A stretch of DNA of 64,000 nucleotides from Diplonema japonicum (lineage: Eukaryota > Euglenozoa > Diplonemea > Diplonemida > Diplonemidae): NCBI GenBank assembly GCA_964019335.1, contig OZ025683.1, forward strand, positions 1 through 64,000. Reading direction: 5' to 3'. The notes beneath the pieces were generated by a model. The model was not told where the DNA came from. It saw nothing but the letters and a program-made list of their open reading frames with translations, and searched no databases. Below, piece after piece: positions 18,767 to 29,633 of this stretch; position 1 is the first letter of the stretch; each line of letters starts with the position of its first letter. The position numbers were made by a program, and so were the translations under genes.

Positions 18767-20204
18767 TTGTTAAAGCAAAAGGGAAAAAAAAAAAAAAAAA
18801 CATGAACGGGAGTGAGGCCATAGGCCGCCTTTCCCGTTCTCTAGAAGGGTAGAGGGGAATAAAATGTGGGCCTTATCTCTGATACTCACTGCTATGCAGC
18901 CTAGCTTTTTTTTTTTTATTCTTAATTTTCGCAGTGGAGACTGACCCAAGCCGCCCGAAGGGAGCCCGCTTTCGAGTAGAATGTCTGTTTTTTTTTTTTT
19001 TTTTGATCGCTGGTACCCCAAAGGCACAGCAATAAAAGGGGAAAGAGGGGGCAGGGGAATAGGTAGTTTTTTTTTTTTTTTTTTTTTTTTCTCCTCTCTC
19101 TTTTTTTTTTTCTTCAAAGCCCTTGCAGTGGCACGAAATTTATACGAATTAAAAAGATGTCTTTTAAAAAAAAAAAAAAATACGACCGAAGACATAGAAA
19201 ATTCCCAGCAAAAGCAAAAAATAAGCACTACTCGTACGCACACATCACATAAGGTATGCTTTGGGGGAACTGTGGGCTATGCCGCATCGAATGTACAGAA
19301 TTTTTTTTTTTTAATTCGTCGCAACTACAAATTAGAAAAGTGCAGCCCACAGGAGACAGGCAAGGGAGAAAGCAACACAGCTTACTTCACCTCACTAGTC
19401 TTGCCGCAGGGCTGCACAGGAAGCTCTAGAAGAACACAGGCCATGCATGTCAACTACACTACAAGCCGGTTGCGTGACAGGCGGCGGCCCTACGCTTCGA
19501 CAGGAGAAGTGAGATTTCACACCTCACAAGGTAGACACACGCATCCCTGTGCAGTGGAATGGATACAATGAATTTAACAAGGCTTCCTACACAAGAGAAG
19601 AAAAAAGGGGGGGGTTAATGGAACACAGAAAGGGGGGGGGGGGAAAGGCATTGAAATAGTTTAACAGTAGTTTTTTCGAAGGGCACGAGAAAGAAAAGAA
19701 GTACTGGGAGAAACAAGGAACGCACACCACATTGTACATCACAGTCACAATCTAGTGCTTCAAAGTAGCTTTTTTTTTATATTCTTCTTCTCTTCTTTTT
19801 CTTTATTCTATAAAAGGTGGTGGAGGGGAATCTAGAAGCGTGAAGGTAAAAAAAAAGGGGGTATGTCTATCAAAAAAAAAGAAAGGGACAAAAAAAAGGG
19901 GGGAAGTGAAGAGAAGAGGGGTTTTCCCCTTTTTTTCCCCCTCTTTTCTCCCTCCCCCCTTCTTTTCTTTTGGCCCTAAAAAGAAATTGATAAATTAAGA
20001 AAAAGTAGAAAAAGTTTAAAAAAAAAAATGATAGGGCTGTATCCACAGTGTAATGCTCTTCCCACAAGGTTTGATCATATTTCTTTTCGCCCCTCCCCTC
20101 CCCTCACCTCGCCTTGTGGGTGAGCTTTCTCATCTGAAGCCGCTCGGTCGTGAAGGTAAATTAATTTGTGTTTTTTTTTTTTTAAATTAAAAAAAGGGCA
20201 CCCA
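18620..20204. other. Long intergenic region, no gene seen
   Basis: About 1.6 kb with many homopolymers (T about 18724-18760, several A runs) and a more complex stretch at 19240-19580 lacking an ORF in the local gene orientation. Probably 3' UTR of the upstream gene plus spacer. No RNA gene recognised. Confidence 0.45.
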
Positions 20205-21374
20205 TTAAGGTGCTGCGAGTCCCGCAGGGGGCGGGACGGAGTACTGAACTGTTACATTGTGCACCAATGCAGCGTCCCTGTGGGAGGTTTCCCCCCCCCC
20301 CCCCCCCCCCCTCCCTTTTCCATACCTGAACCAGTAGATGTGCGACATAGATGCAGTGGTCCTCCAAGGGGGAAGGTCCATCTCACGAGTGTCGAAAACT
20401 TTCTTCAGAGCATCCGCAAGTGCAGACACACGTCTTGTCAAGGAGGCGAATGTGCCTATGAACACATCCTCCAGATCTTCTATCATCAGGTCGTACTCAC
20501 GAGTGGAGCGCAGCAGCCGCCACCTATGCGTGTGTGCGGGTTGCGTTTCCCCCCTCTCCCCCTTTTTTTCTTCTTCTTACCCCTCCCCCGTTTTGTCAGA
20601 AATCTTAGGAAAGAAGAACGGTTAATTCCCATTAACAAAAAGGACAGAGTCGGAGGTACTTAAAAAAATATAAAAAAAATGAATGAGAAGAAAGAGGGGG
20701 AAAAAAAGAAGGGAAACAAAAAAAAAGCAAAAAAAAAAACAAAAAAAAGACCACACCCATCGCCCTCTCTCTGAGCACACCCGCACCAAGATGGAACAAT
20801 GATATTTGGAAAACCCCTCACACCATAGTTCCTATCAAAGGCATGGATGGCACTCAAAGAAAGGGCCTTTTTTTTTTAAAGTGCGACTTTTTTTTGTTTT
20901 TGTTTTTGTTTTTGTTTCCTTCTCTTTTTAACCCCTCTTTTTGTCCCAGCCACCCTCTCTTTTCCTTTCCCTCCCTCTCTGTCTTGTTTCAGATTTAGCA
21001 TGGTCAGTTCTTTGTCATCATTGTAGATAAGCCCCCTCCCCTCCCCCATGTCTTTCCATTGCATACCGATCTTTGAAGAACAGGTCCACCACCAAGCAGG
21101 ACGGGGATATCGTGCTTGTTGAATACTTCGATTCTATAGCTGGCTTGTCGCTCCCTGCGAGTGGTGTTGCGACCATGAAGGGCGGGCCGTCTGTCGTCCA
21201 GCTCTTGTTGTTCGCTGCCGGCTTATGCACCGACACCGTGTGGCTGTTGTGGCACTCGCAGTTCGCAAACTCCACCAACCCTTTGCACACACCCTCCAGC
21301 GTGAGCCCTAGCCCCTGCAGCCGACTCGTCTCCTTTGACAGCTCCCGCAAGATTGCCTGCTCGGTTGCTCGCAT
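20205..21374 (-). CDS. Unknown protein, 224 aa, four predicted exons
   Basis: Exons 21067-21374, 20757-20852, 20326-20523 and 20205-20277 join in frame (675 nt). Donors are GTATGC, GTGTGG and GTATGG; acceptors are GAG, TAG and CAG. Intron 1 (214 nt) and intron 2 (233 nt) are longer than usual here; intron 3 (48 nt) contains a run of about 20 G. The protein starts MRATEQAILREL with a helical segment, has Cys-containing middle parts (EFANCECH, PSWCGCAQ) and a C-terminal helix (LRSTREYDLMIEDLEDVF). No known domain recognised; looks soluble. Exon 2 and its long introns are the least certain part. Confidence 0.6.
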
Positions 21375-21479
21375 TTTTTTTTTTGTTTCCTCTCCTTTTT
21401 CCTCCCCCTCCCCTCACCCCCCTCTGAGTTTGCATTATTTTGAGTGGAAGAAACGAAAAAAAAAGGGGGGGTGGGTAAT

Positions 21480-21932
21480 CTAGCTTTCCATCACATAAGA
21501 GTGAAAAGCACGGCTAGGGACTACGTTGTGCAGCCCTACGTAGTGCGCTCTGAAGTCACCAGTCCAGCACACCTCTGTCTTGATGTCGTGGTACTCGTGG
21601 TTTCCAAGAACAGTGTCGTCTATGCGGCTAGTGGCCAGGCCTCGTTGTCTCTCTATTTTGCACCAGTGGCTGCTTCCTTGGTGTTCCTTGTCGGCGGTGT
21701 CACACTCGTCTTCCTTTGCTTTCAGCTTTGCCACAAATTCATCTTTTCCACACCATGGTTCCCCCTTCACAGGTTCCCGTCCGTTACCCCAGTATCCCTC
21801 GCACCCATTCGTGTTCCCCTCCCAGAAAACTGGCCTCACACACCCTTCGTTTTGTTTTGTTTCCCTCATGAGCGTCGTGTAGTAGAATCCTGCCAAACAG
21901 GCTAGTAAAGCACATGTCTTTTTGACATCCAT
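21480..21932 (-). CDS. Small Cys-containing secreted or anchored protein
   Basis: 150 aa from the ATG at 21932. Residues 1-20 (MDVKKTCALLACLAGFYYTT) look like a signal peptide or short membrane anchor. The rest is hydrophilic with six spaced Cys (EGCVRP, NGCEGYW, PWCGKD, DECDTA, HWCKIE, EVCWTG), suggesting three disulfides in an extracellular or lumenal domain. No family recognised. The longer open frame upstream is a homopolymer translation and not a real start. Confidence 0.65.
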   Translation of the reverse strand: MDVKKTCALLACLAGFYYTTLMRETKQNEGCVRPVFWEGNTNGCEGYWGNGREPVKGEPWCGKDEFVAKLKAKEDECDTADKEHQGSSHWCKIERQRGLATSRIDDTVLGNHEYHDIKTEVCWTGDFRAHYVGLHNVVPSRAFHSYVMES

Positions 21933-22237
21933 TTTTTTTTTGTAACCTCTTTCGCCTTGCTTTTTTTGGTACATTTTCTTTTTTTTTTTGCGGTAAGAGG
22001 AATAAAAAAAATATGTAAAAAGAAAATGAGATAAGGAGAGAAATAAAAGTGTGGGGGGGAAGGAATACTTGTGGCATATTAAAGACGTGTTTTGTGAGAT
22101 AAAGAAGGGGGTGTTTTTTTTGTCCCCCTCTTTTTTTTTTTTTTCTTTCCTTTCCGGATAGATTTCCTTTTTTGGCAGTCCTTTATCCTCGCCGGGATTT
22201 GAGGCACGGGCAAGAAAACAAGGGAGAAAGGAATCAG

Positions 22238-22281
<44 letters not shown>

Positions 22282-22758
22282 AAGAGGAGAGAAAAAAAAA
22301 AGAAGAACGACCGCTTTTTCTTTTTTTTTCTTTTAGATTTTCAGTTTTTTTTTTCTTTTTATATTTTTTCGTTGGTAAGACTGAGCCTTGAACTAAAAGT
22401 ATAATAAACAACATTGACCATTCCCCGTGAGGGCAAGATAGAGGAACACGGTCAACAGGCAAGGCATATAGGCTAGGCGCTTTTTTTTTTTTTTTTTTTT
22501 TTTTATTTAAAGAAGAGGAGAACGATATGTAACAGGAACAGGAAGTGAGACCTCCGTGATAAGCTCCATGACAGTAAAAAGGATTTTATTTTCCCCATTT
22601 TCTTCTTTTTCTCGCCTTCAAAAGAAAGGGAGGCGAGAAGAAGAAGAAAAAAGTGTGTTTTTTGCCACCATAACCAAACTGTTTTCCATTCATCAAAAAA
22701 AAATCGAAGGGGACTGCTTCTCAAGCAGATACCGTGTGTTGTTGACTGGGATAACTCT
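21933..22758. other. Intergenic region, poly(A)/poly(T)-rich
   Basis: Very long A run (about 22238-22280) and several T runs; includes the likely 3' UTR of the ADP-ribosyltransferase-like gene. No gene supported. Confidence 0.5.
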
Positions 22759-25458
22759 TTACGATTCACCCCCTGTGTGGGGTGTGTAGCTCACCACATA
22801 CAAGGGCAGCAGCTGGTGGGGGTGGAACACCACATACTCATTGTACTTAACACCGTGTCCTTGCTTGAGATGCTCGCCAAGACCCTGGACATAGTAAGAA
22901 TCGTGGCCCTTAACCTTGTCCCACTTTGCGTCGACCCAGTCCAAGTGGGGTGTGGGGTCTGTGCAGGCGGTATTGCAACGGAGTGCATTGCTGTCAAGCA
23001 AATTGCCAGATATGACATATGGGTTGCCTAGGTTGGCCCTGTAGCGTATGAGGTATGCCGTATTGCTCCTTGCTGCCTTCACTGTCCAGTCGGACAAGTA
23101 GATGCCCATTCCGTAGAGGTGGCAGTTGTCTTGGTGCTCGTGCTTCTCGACGCAGTACTCGCAGTGCTTGTTGCACAGCGAGGGTGCCCCTGCCAGATGC
23201 CCCGACACAGGACAGCTCTTCGCTGCGATGTAGTCAGCAGGGCACCTCAACCCGTTCAGGAGCACGTCGTGCAGCTCCTCCGCACTCACACCATACCAGA
23301 GCTCCTTCTCCACGATCTTCGTGTGCTTCGCTTCCAAAAACGACCTTCGCATGTCGTACGCTGCTTCCAAGTTCTTGTTCACCACACGCGACATGCTAGT
23401 GTTGTACCCCACCCTCTCCTGCTCCACTTCGTACGACAGTTCCGAGAACTTCGCCTCGTCGCGTCCAATGTCCTCAAAGGTGTACCCTTCCTCGAAGGGG
23501 GTGTATGTGCTGCGGATTTCGTGTTTGAAAGAACACTCATTGGCCCAGTGGTAGTGTCCCTTCAGGTTCTCGCCCCTGCAGTACTTCCCTGGCCCCATGA
23601 CACGCGGGCAGGGCTTCAATGTGGCCCACGGGTTGCTCGGCTGTGCATCGTCCACTGAGATGCGGTATTTCCCGCGGTACAGTCTGCAGTTCAGCGCTGC
23701 GAACTGGAACTTGTTGATGTGCCGTTTCAGCTGCACGTAGGCTCCCAGCCGTGAGCCGTTTCTCTCGGGGAGGACTTCTTTTATTTTGAATGGCTTGAGG
23801 AAAGGCTTCAGATCCTTTTTGACTGCGACGGGGTCACAGTGCACATCGGGGTCCATCCAACCGACGAAGAGGTACTTTGTCATTTCCGCTTGCATGGCTC
23901 CGTTGACCCGCCCCAGGCAGGGCACCATGCCCCCTCGCTGCTGCTTCCCTAGTTTCTTAAGTGTTTGTGTAAGTGTTGCCTCTGCGTCGTCTTTTGGCGT
24001 CTCTTCTAATGTTTCTTGAAGCTCTTCGACAGCTTCGGGCGAAGAGCGCTGCCACAGCCTGCCAGTCTGAAGAGCGTCCGTGTTGTTCAGCTTCACAAGG
24101 TACTGCGGCAGTGCCTGCAGGCTTCCCTGCGACTGGCAGATGACATAGTAACCAGGCGCTTTGGCGTAGATGTTGTCAACGTTATTTTTCCCCAGCACCA
24201 GGTTGCACATGAACACATACCCTGTGCCCCTCCCGTAGTTGATGGCCACCCACGGGTCGCGCGCAAAGTACTCGCCCTTTCCATATGCCTGCCCGTTCCT
24301 CCTCGAGGGGTCAAAACCGCGCTGCGCGATGTGGATGATGTTCTGCGGGCTCGTCCCGTGGAAGCCTTGTATCATGTCTGGCGTCTTCTCGTACTGCAGT
24401 GTGAAGTTGTCGACAGTGAGCCTGTGCCTTGCCTCTAGGAACGGGTTCCGTATCTCCCATGCCTGCATCACCTCCGCAGTGCAACCGGTTTCTTTGACCT
24501 GCTCCCCCAACATGATCAATTTTGTCTTGTTCACCTCGACGAAGGGGTTCTCGGGCGGGTCGGGCAGCGAGACGTGCTCGCCCTTGTCACAGTCAGCGTC
24601 GCTACAGCAGCCGACTGTGTGCATCATACAGGTGCGTGTCTTTGTAGCAGTTGTTGCAACAGGCATAGGAGGGGGCTTGATTGTTGGTTTGGTGGGGATT
24701 TTGACTGGCGTCACGCTGCAAGCATACAGCCTGTCCTTGCCTATCAGGATGGAGAATGAAACACGCATGCCCACATGAAGCGAACGTTTTTTTAAGTTGT
24801 CTCTGGTGCAGGTGACTCGACCAGTGTAGACCATGATCGTCTTAGAGCCCCAAACTCCAGACTGGATGAACACAGGTGAGTCAGGGATTAGGTACCCCAC
24901 TTGTTTCGTGTCGTTCCAGTCATCAACGACGCCAGTTACCCAGTGGTGCGAGTTCACCTCCACTGTCACTGTAAAACTCTCGTTGCTGGTGTGCTCCCTT
25001 GCGATGCGTTCAAACAGTGAGCTCGTAGGAGCTACGTTGCTGGAGTTGACCTGCACGACCTTCATGCCGGGCACGATGCCTGCTACGGAGGCTGGCGAGC
25101 CGTCTTGCACGTCGGTCACGAAGTGGTGGCAGTCCGCCGAGAAGCCGGCACTGTCGACGCTGCGTGTCTTGACGTCTAGCTTGATCCGGAACACCTGCAG
25201 CCAGTTGGGCTTTTTGGTAACAGCAGAGAAGGGCGGCAGCAAGGACGATGGGCGCACGTTGGGAGGGATCCCGTAGTACTGCTCCCAGCACTTGGCGCAG
25301 TACCCCACAGCTTCTGTACTGCTGCGCTTGAAAAGCTTGTCAAGGCCAAAGTCTCTCCGACAGGCTCCGCACTGTTGGATAGTTTTTTTACGGACTTTCA
25401 CCTCATGAGAAGCAACGCTCTCCTGCGCCTCCAGCGGCATCTTCCTTTTGCGTATCAT
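22759..25458 (-). CDS. Protein with PDZ domain and two PARP-type ADP-ribosyltransferase folds
   Basis: 899 aa; the ATG at 25458 lies 7 nt after a CAG acceptor. In order: an N-terminal Cys cluster (CGACRRDF...CAKC, about residues 30-60) likely binding zinc; a PDZ-like domain (about 90-160, ending GIVPGMKVVQVN); a CCCH-like Cys/His patch (about 300-320); ART fold 1 (about 355-480, FHGTSPQNI, GKGEYFA); a Cys-rich segment with CRGENLKGHYHWANECSFKH (about 630-660); and ART fold 2 (about 715-895, LWYGVS, GMGIYLSD, NEYVVF). PARP-type enzymes transfer ADP-ribose from NAD+. Fold 1 keeps His and Tyr but has Gln in place of the usual Glu; fold 2 has Tyr in place of His but keeps Glu. Activity may be mono-transfer or lost. 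Confidence 0.85.
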   Translation of the reverse strand: MIRKRKMPLEAQESVASHEVKVRKKTIQQCGACRRDFGLDKLFKRSSTEAVGYCAKCWEQYYGIPPNVRPSSLLPPFSAVTKKPNWLQVFRIKLDVKTRSVDSAGFSADCHHFVTDVQDGSPASVAGIVPGMKVVQVNSSNVAPTSSLFERIAREHTSNESFTVTVEVNSHHWVTGVVDDWNDTKQVGYLIPDSPVFIQSGVWGSKTIMVYTGRVTCTRDNLKKRSLHVGMRVSFSILIGKDRLYACSVTPVKIPTKPTIKPPPMPVATTATKTRTCMMHTVGCCSDADCDKGEHVSLPDPPENPFVEVNKTKLIMLGEQVKETGCTAEVMQAWEIRNPFLEARHRLTVDNFTLQYEKTPDMIQGFHGTSPQNIIHIAQRGFDPSRRNGQAYGKGEYFARDPWVAINYGRGTGYVFMCNLVLGKNNVDNIYAKAPGYYVICQSQGSLQALPQYLVKLNNTDALQTGRLWQRSSPEAVEELQETLEETPKDDAEATLTQTLKKLGKQQRGGMVPCLGRVNGAMQAEMTKYLFVGWMDPDVHCDPVAVKKDLKPFLKPFKIKEVLPERNGSRLGAYVQLKRHINKFQFAALNCRLYRGKYRISVDDAQPSNPWATLKPCPRVMGPGKYCRGENLKGHYHWANECSFKHEIRSTYTPFEEGYTFEDIGRDEAKFSELSYEVEQERVGYNTSMSRVVNKNLEAAYDMRRSFLEAKHTKIVEKELWYGVSAEELHDVLLNGLRCPADYIAAKSCPVSGHLAGAPSLCNKHCEYCVEKHEHQDNCHLYGMGIYLSDWTVKAARSNTAYLIRYRANLGNPYVISGNLLDSNALRCNTACTDPTPHLDWVDAKWDKVKGHDSYYVQGLGEHLKQGHGVKYNEYVVFHPHQLLPLYVVSYTPHTGGES

Positions 25459-26494
25459 GGTAACCTGAATATGGTAAATGAAGCAGAGCAGGGCTACCTG
25501 AGGTATAAGGGAAAAGGGACTTTGCACGGAAGGAAAGAGTCGAGAGTGTGTGCTCCGAGCAGCCACTTTCCTGCTGGAGCAAGGAACCAAGCCGGAGCCT
25601 GCATGTCGCCGGTCGACACCCGACCAGCACTGGCAGAACTACGGATAGATTTACATGCAGCTTTGAACTTTTTTTATTTTTTTTTTTAGTATCATTTTTC
25701 TGGCTTGTGGCTTGCCACGGAGAGAAATTCTCCTCATTTTTTTTTAAAAGCTATGGTACAATCCCTCCCCCCCTGTATCCCCTCATTTTTTTTTCTCTTC
25801 AATCCCACTTTTTTCTTCTTCCTTCCTTCTTTTGATTCCTTCTCTACCCCCATTTTCATTCCTTCTCAAAAAAAAAAAAATCTTTTTTTTTCCTTTCCCT
25901 TATTCATCTTTTTTTTTGTTCCCTATTTCTTTTCTTCTTCTCATCTTGATATTTACATTAAGGGAGTAAAGTAAAACGGGTGAGGAAAAAAGAAGAAGGG
26001 GGGGGGGGGGGGGGAGGATGATTAGCATGTGGTACCCACTTCTTTCTTTCTTTTTTTGTCATGACGGCAGCACTGCAGCGCGATACTGAGTGATACACAG
26101 AAGTGTCGCTTTTTTGGTCGCGGGTGAATAATGCTGTAGGTGCTGTGTCGAGGTGAAGCAGACACAAACACAAATTCTTGTAATTTGTCAACATCGGGGC
26201 TAAGGGCTGGCCCGAGAGCGAGGTACCGGAGGATGAAAGGGAGAGGTTGGGAATAAGTATCAAGGGAACTTTTTTTTTTTTTTTTTTGACCTCTCCCTTT
26301 TCTCCCAGTTATTTAATATGAACAGAAGTAAAAAAAAGAGAGAAAAAGAAATATGGAGTAAGGGAAAAGGGAGAAGAGAGGAGGGGGGAAAGAAAAACAA
26401 GGAAGATCCTTCACGTCTGTCCCGTTTTTTTTTTTTTTTTTTTTCCCGTTTTTGTTTCCTCTTCCCCCTCTTTCCGTTCAATCTGACTACAAGT
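25459..26494. other. Intergenic region, no gene seen
   Basis: Pyrimidine-rich from 25650 to 25950, with a G run at 25997-26014 and a T run at 26270-26287. Likely 3' UTR of the PP1 gene plus spacer. Confidence 0.5.
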
Positions 26495-28218
26495 TTACAA
26501 AAAGGTCCTGGGACCCTTGATGATAGCAGGTATAATCTGTGGTTGTTGCGCCCTCCCCCTCTTCCCATACCGCAAAGGAGCACTGCAGGTTCTCATCAAT
26601 GTTCATGATGGCAGCGTCGTTGTCGAACTCGGCGCAGTAGTTAGGAGCCGAGAAGAGTGTCACAAGCTGCCTATCGGCAAAGAACTCGTAGCCCCGTTCC
26701 ATGACCTGTGTGTGTGGTACAAAGCAACAACTACAAGCACACCTGATGGGCCCTGATGATGAGGTCCATGTCCATTAGATTCAAAAATCGTGTGACCTCG
26801 TTCTGCCCGAACAGGTACGACACACCTCTGTCAGACTCAGTCCATCCCTGTGGTGCTGGTATCTTCGTGGAGCTGTTTCATACCTCGATGTCGAATTCGG
26901 GGTCTGCCCACAGCAGATCGCACAGGAGCCCCTGGTCGGGCACCTCCGTCGGTCTTGTGACGTCCCTGATGTGTCTCAGGTCGCTCAGATCCGGCGAGAT
27001 GCCCCCATGCATGCACAAGATCTTCTCGCCAATCGTTGCTGCTGCCGGCAGGCAGTTAAAGACGTCCGTGAACCCTTTCCACAGCTTCACGTTGTACCTC
27101 CTCTTGCAGTCGTCGTAGAAGCCATACATCCTGTTGATGGCGGCCGACTCGTGGTTCCCTCGCAGCAGGAAGAAGTTCTCCGGGTATTTGATCTTATAAC
27201 AGAACAACAAGCAGATGACTTCCATCGAGTGCTTCCCCCTGTCCACGTAGTCCCCTAGGAACAGATAATTCGCCTCGGGTGGGAAGCCGCCCCTGTCGAA
27301 CAGCCTCAGCAGGTCGTAGTACTGCCCGTGGATGTCGCCCGCCACCTTGATCGGGCCGTCCAACTCCAGCAATGTGGGCTGTGACATCAAAATCTCACGG
27401 GTCCGTGCTTGCACGTGCCTGATCTCATCTTCCTTGAGGAGGACGAGAACTTGCTTGCCTTGTTTGTTTGCACGTACAGCGAGGAGTTTTTGGATGATGA
27501 CATCTGTTTTGTCTAAGGGGGGGACTTCGGAGTTTGTTGTTCGTCGGCCTGTGGCGGCTGGTGACTTGCTATTCCTTCTTTGGCTGTGGGACGCCGTGGC
27601 GGCTTGTTGGGGGTGGCCGCGCTGTCGCTGACCAGAGTTCGGCCGGCCTGGCGCTGTTTTTGGAGAAGGGTTACGGGGAGGTGTCGGATCGTGAGTGGGG
27701 GGTGAGGTGGGCACGCCTGTCGGGTGGCTCGGAGTTGCGTTACCAGTCGACGCTTGCGCCTGCGGTGGTGCTGATGCTGTTGTTGTTGTTGTTGTTGTTG
27801 TAGTAGTTGCAGGGGAAGTGGCAGCAGGCTTCGGTGCGGGGGACGGTGTTGTGTTGTTGGCGGTCTGGGTAGGGGCTTGAGCTGGTGCAGGTGCAGGTGC
27901 AGGTGGGGTTTTTTCTGGTGTCTGTGCTTGTGCCTGCGCTGGGGGCGGCGTAGCCTGTCCAGTAGGTGTCTTTGTGGTAGGTTTTGCTGGATCTTGTGCG
28001 GGTGCTTGTCCTGTAGCCTTTGCAGGTGGTGTAGCAGTAGTGCCTTGTGCAGGAACTTTCGGTGGAGTAGGTGTTGCCTTCTGTGCGGGAGGGGCGTTCA
28101 CGTTGTCGCTAGCACCTGCCTTCGAAGGTGTAGCCTTGTTGGGTGTTTCAGTTAGCGGAGTGCCGCTGGTAACTTTTTCCGGTAACGCACTGATTGGTGG
28201 CCCCGATATCTCGGCCAT
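26495..28218 (-). CDS. PP1-type Ser/Thr protein phosphatase with long N-terminal extension
   Basis: Exons 26884-28218, 26743-26847, 26571-26705 and 26495-26536 join in frame through 36-, 37- and 34-nt introns, giving 538 aa. Residues 1 to about 230 are Pro/Ala/Thr/Gln-rich and disordered, including a run of ten Thr. The catalytic domain follows with all metal-binding boxes: GDIHGQ, GDYVDRG, LRGNHES, then CMHGGISP and FSAPNYC. It dephosphorylates Ser/Thr residues using two metal ions. Typical PP1 proteins are about 300-330 aa, so the extension is unusual and may target the enzyme. The C-terminal exon ([14 protein letters not shown]) replaces the usual tail and is the least certain part. Confidence 0.92.
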
Positions 28219-28562
28219 ATAAGTGACTCACAGGGAGGATGCTTAGAGATTCAGTAAGTATTTTTCTCCTGCTCCTCAGATTTTCATTTTTTTTTTTAAC
28301 TCGGTCCTTCCTGCTTATGACATAAAAAAACTTTCCTCATCTCGTTCGGACACAGCATCTACTAGACATCGGAAGGCCCACCATGGCATGGCACCGTACA
28401 CACAACGTTCTCAAACAACCAAACATACGAAAAAAAGTTGTAGAGCAAATGCAAAGTGCAAATAAATAAAAAATAAAATAAAAAAAGATAGAGGCTTGTG
28501 AAGTTAAACAGAGCTGACAAGCCTGAACGTTCGTAAAAAAAAAGTGGGAAATAAATGAATAG
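28219..28562. other. AT-rich intergenic region
   Basis: About 340 bp, AT-rich, no ORF or RNA gene recognised. Confidence 0.5.
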
Positions 28563-29567
28563 CTACTCGGAATAAGGTGTCATGTCCATACCGAGGTGCT
28601 CGTACCTCATGCGGGCCGCCTCCACCATCTTAGGCGTCCAGTACCGGTGCCCAGGGGGCGGGAAGCCCAGCACACTGCGCTGTGCCAAGCTGCTGGTGGC
28701 CACCATCTTCTCTACGAGTTGGTCTGACATGTACATCTGGCGTGCAGTGCCTGAGTTCCATTGATTCACCCACGGACAGTCAGGCTGTTTGAACACCAGA
28801 TTCTGCACGATCCTTTCCTTTCCTGCAAGCATGGGTGTCCCCCTGTGCCAGATGTCATGTCTATAGAAGAGGACTGTGCCCTCCTTGAAATCCACGTATT
28901 TTTCTTGTTTGTAAAGCTCTTTTCTGAAATTGGCTTTGTCGGGGAAGTCTTCCGCTAGCATTGTCTCGACAGCTGCCTTGTCATTCTTCCACGGGACGGG
29001 GCCGTAGCCTGGCATGTTGGCATATGGCCATTCGTAATTTGGGTCTTCAGGTCCCATGCGTGGTAAGACAGCAGTGCGCCCGCCCGTCTCAGAAGCATTG
29101 CTGTAGTAGATTATGATTGCAACAGTCTCAGGGGCACCCCACTCAGGGGGGTGTACCAATGTGTGGTTTGGGAAGTCCATGTGAATGCGCTGGTCGGAGT
29201 GGTCGTAGTCGCTGCCTGTCGTGCCTGATCGCTTCACCCACACATCTGACTGCGACAACACGACGTCCCTGCCTAGCAACTGCTGCACGGCTGCGATGAC
29301 TGTTTCGTTGATTGTCATTTCGTTCAGCTCTTTGTACGTCGTGGGGAACTCCAGCCGCCCCCCGCTGCCGAAGGTGGCTTCCATGCTTTTGTCACCCACA
29401 GCCTCTCTTGTCCTCTCAGCCACCGCTGCTACAGCCGCTTCATCTAAGAGACCGTCCACTAGACAGTAGCCCTCCTCCTTCCACTGCGCTACTTGGGCAG
29501 GTGTTAGGGTTGGCGTATCCAGCTTTTCTGGCACTACGTACCTGCTTCGGTCATCTGTGTTGGACAT
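28563..29567 (-). CDS. PhyH-family Fe(II)/2-oxoglutarate dioxygenase
   Basis: 334 aa; the ATG at 29567 follows a CAG acceptor by 3 nt. The iron-binding facial triad is visible: HMD near residue 135 and a distal His in YRHDIWHRGTPM, followed by the Arg that binds 2-oxoglutarate (KERIVQN region or HRG). Phytanoyl-CoA hydroxylases and relatives hydroxylate diverse substrates with O2 and 2-oxoglutarate. No peroxisomal targeting signal is evident (C-terminus PYSE) and no signal peptide, so a cytosolic enzyme of unknown substrate is likely. Confidence 0.88.
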   Translation of the reverse strand: MSNTDDRSRYVVPEKLDTPTLTPAQVAQWKEEGYCLVDGLLDEAAVAAVAERTREAVGDKSMEATFGSGGRLEFPTTYKELNEMTINETVIAAVQQLLGRDVVLSQSDVWVKRSGTTGSDYDHSDQRIHMDFPNHTLVHPPEWGAPETVAIIIYYSNASETGGRTAVLPRMGPEDPNYEWPYANMPGYGPVPWKNDKAAVETMLAEDFPDKANFRKELYKQEKYVDFKEGTVLFYRHDIWHRGTPMLAGKERIVQNLVFKQPDCPWVNQWNSGTARQMYMSDQLVEKMVATSSLAQRSVLGFPPPGHRYWTPKMVEAARMRYEHLGMDMTPYSE

Positions 29568-29633
29568 GACCTGTAGTGCTTTAAGAGGCACAGCGCATGC
29601 ATGGAATATGAATACTGTGTAACTGGAATTGAC

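Noticed and set aside
22766-22800. Intron at the end of the ADP-ribosyltransferase-like gene (GTATGTGG...CACAG)
   Set aside because: The unspliced end LYVVSYT fits the normal PARP-fold terminus, whereas splicing would truncate it; probably chance.
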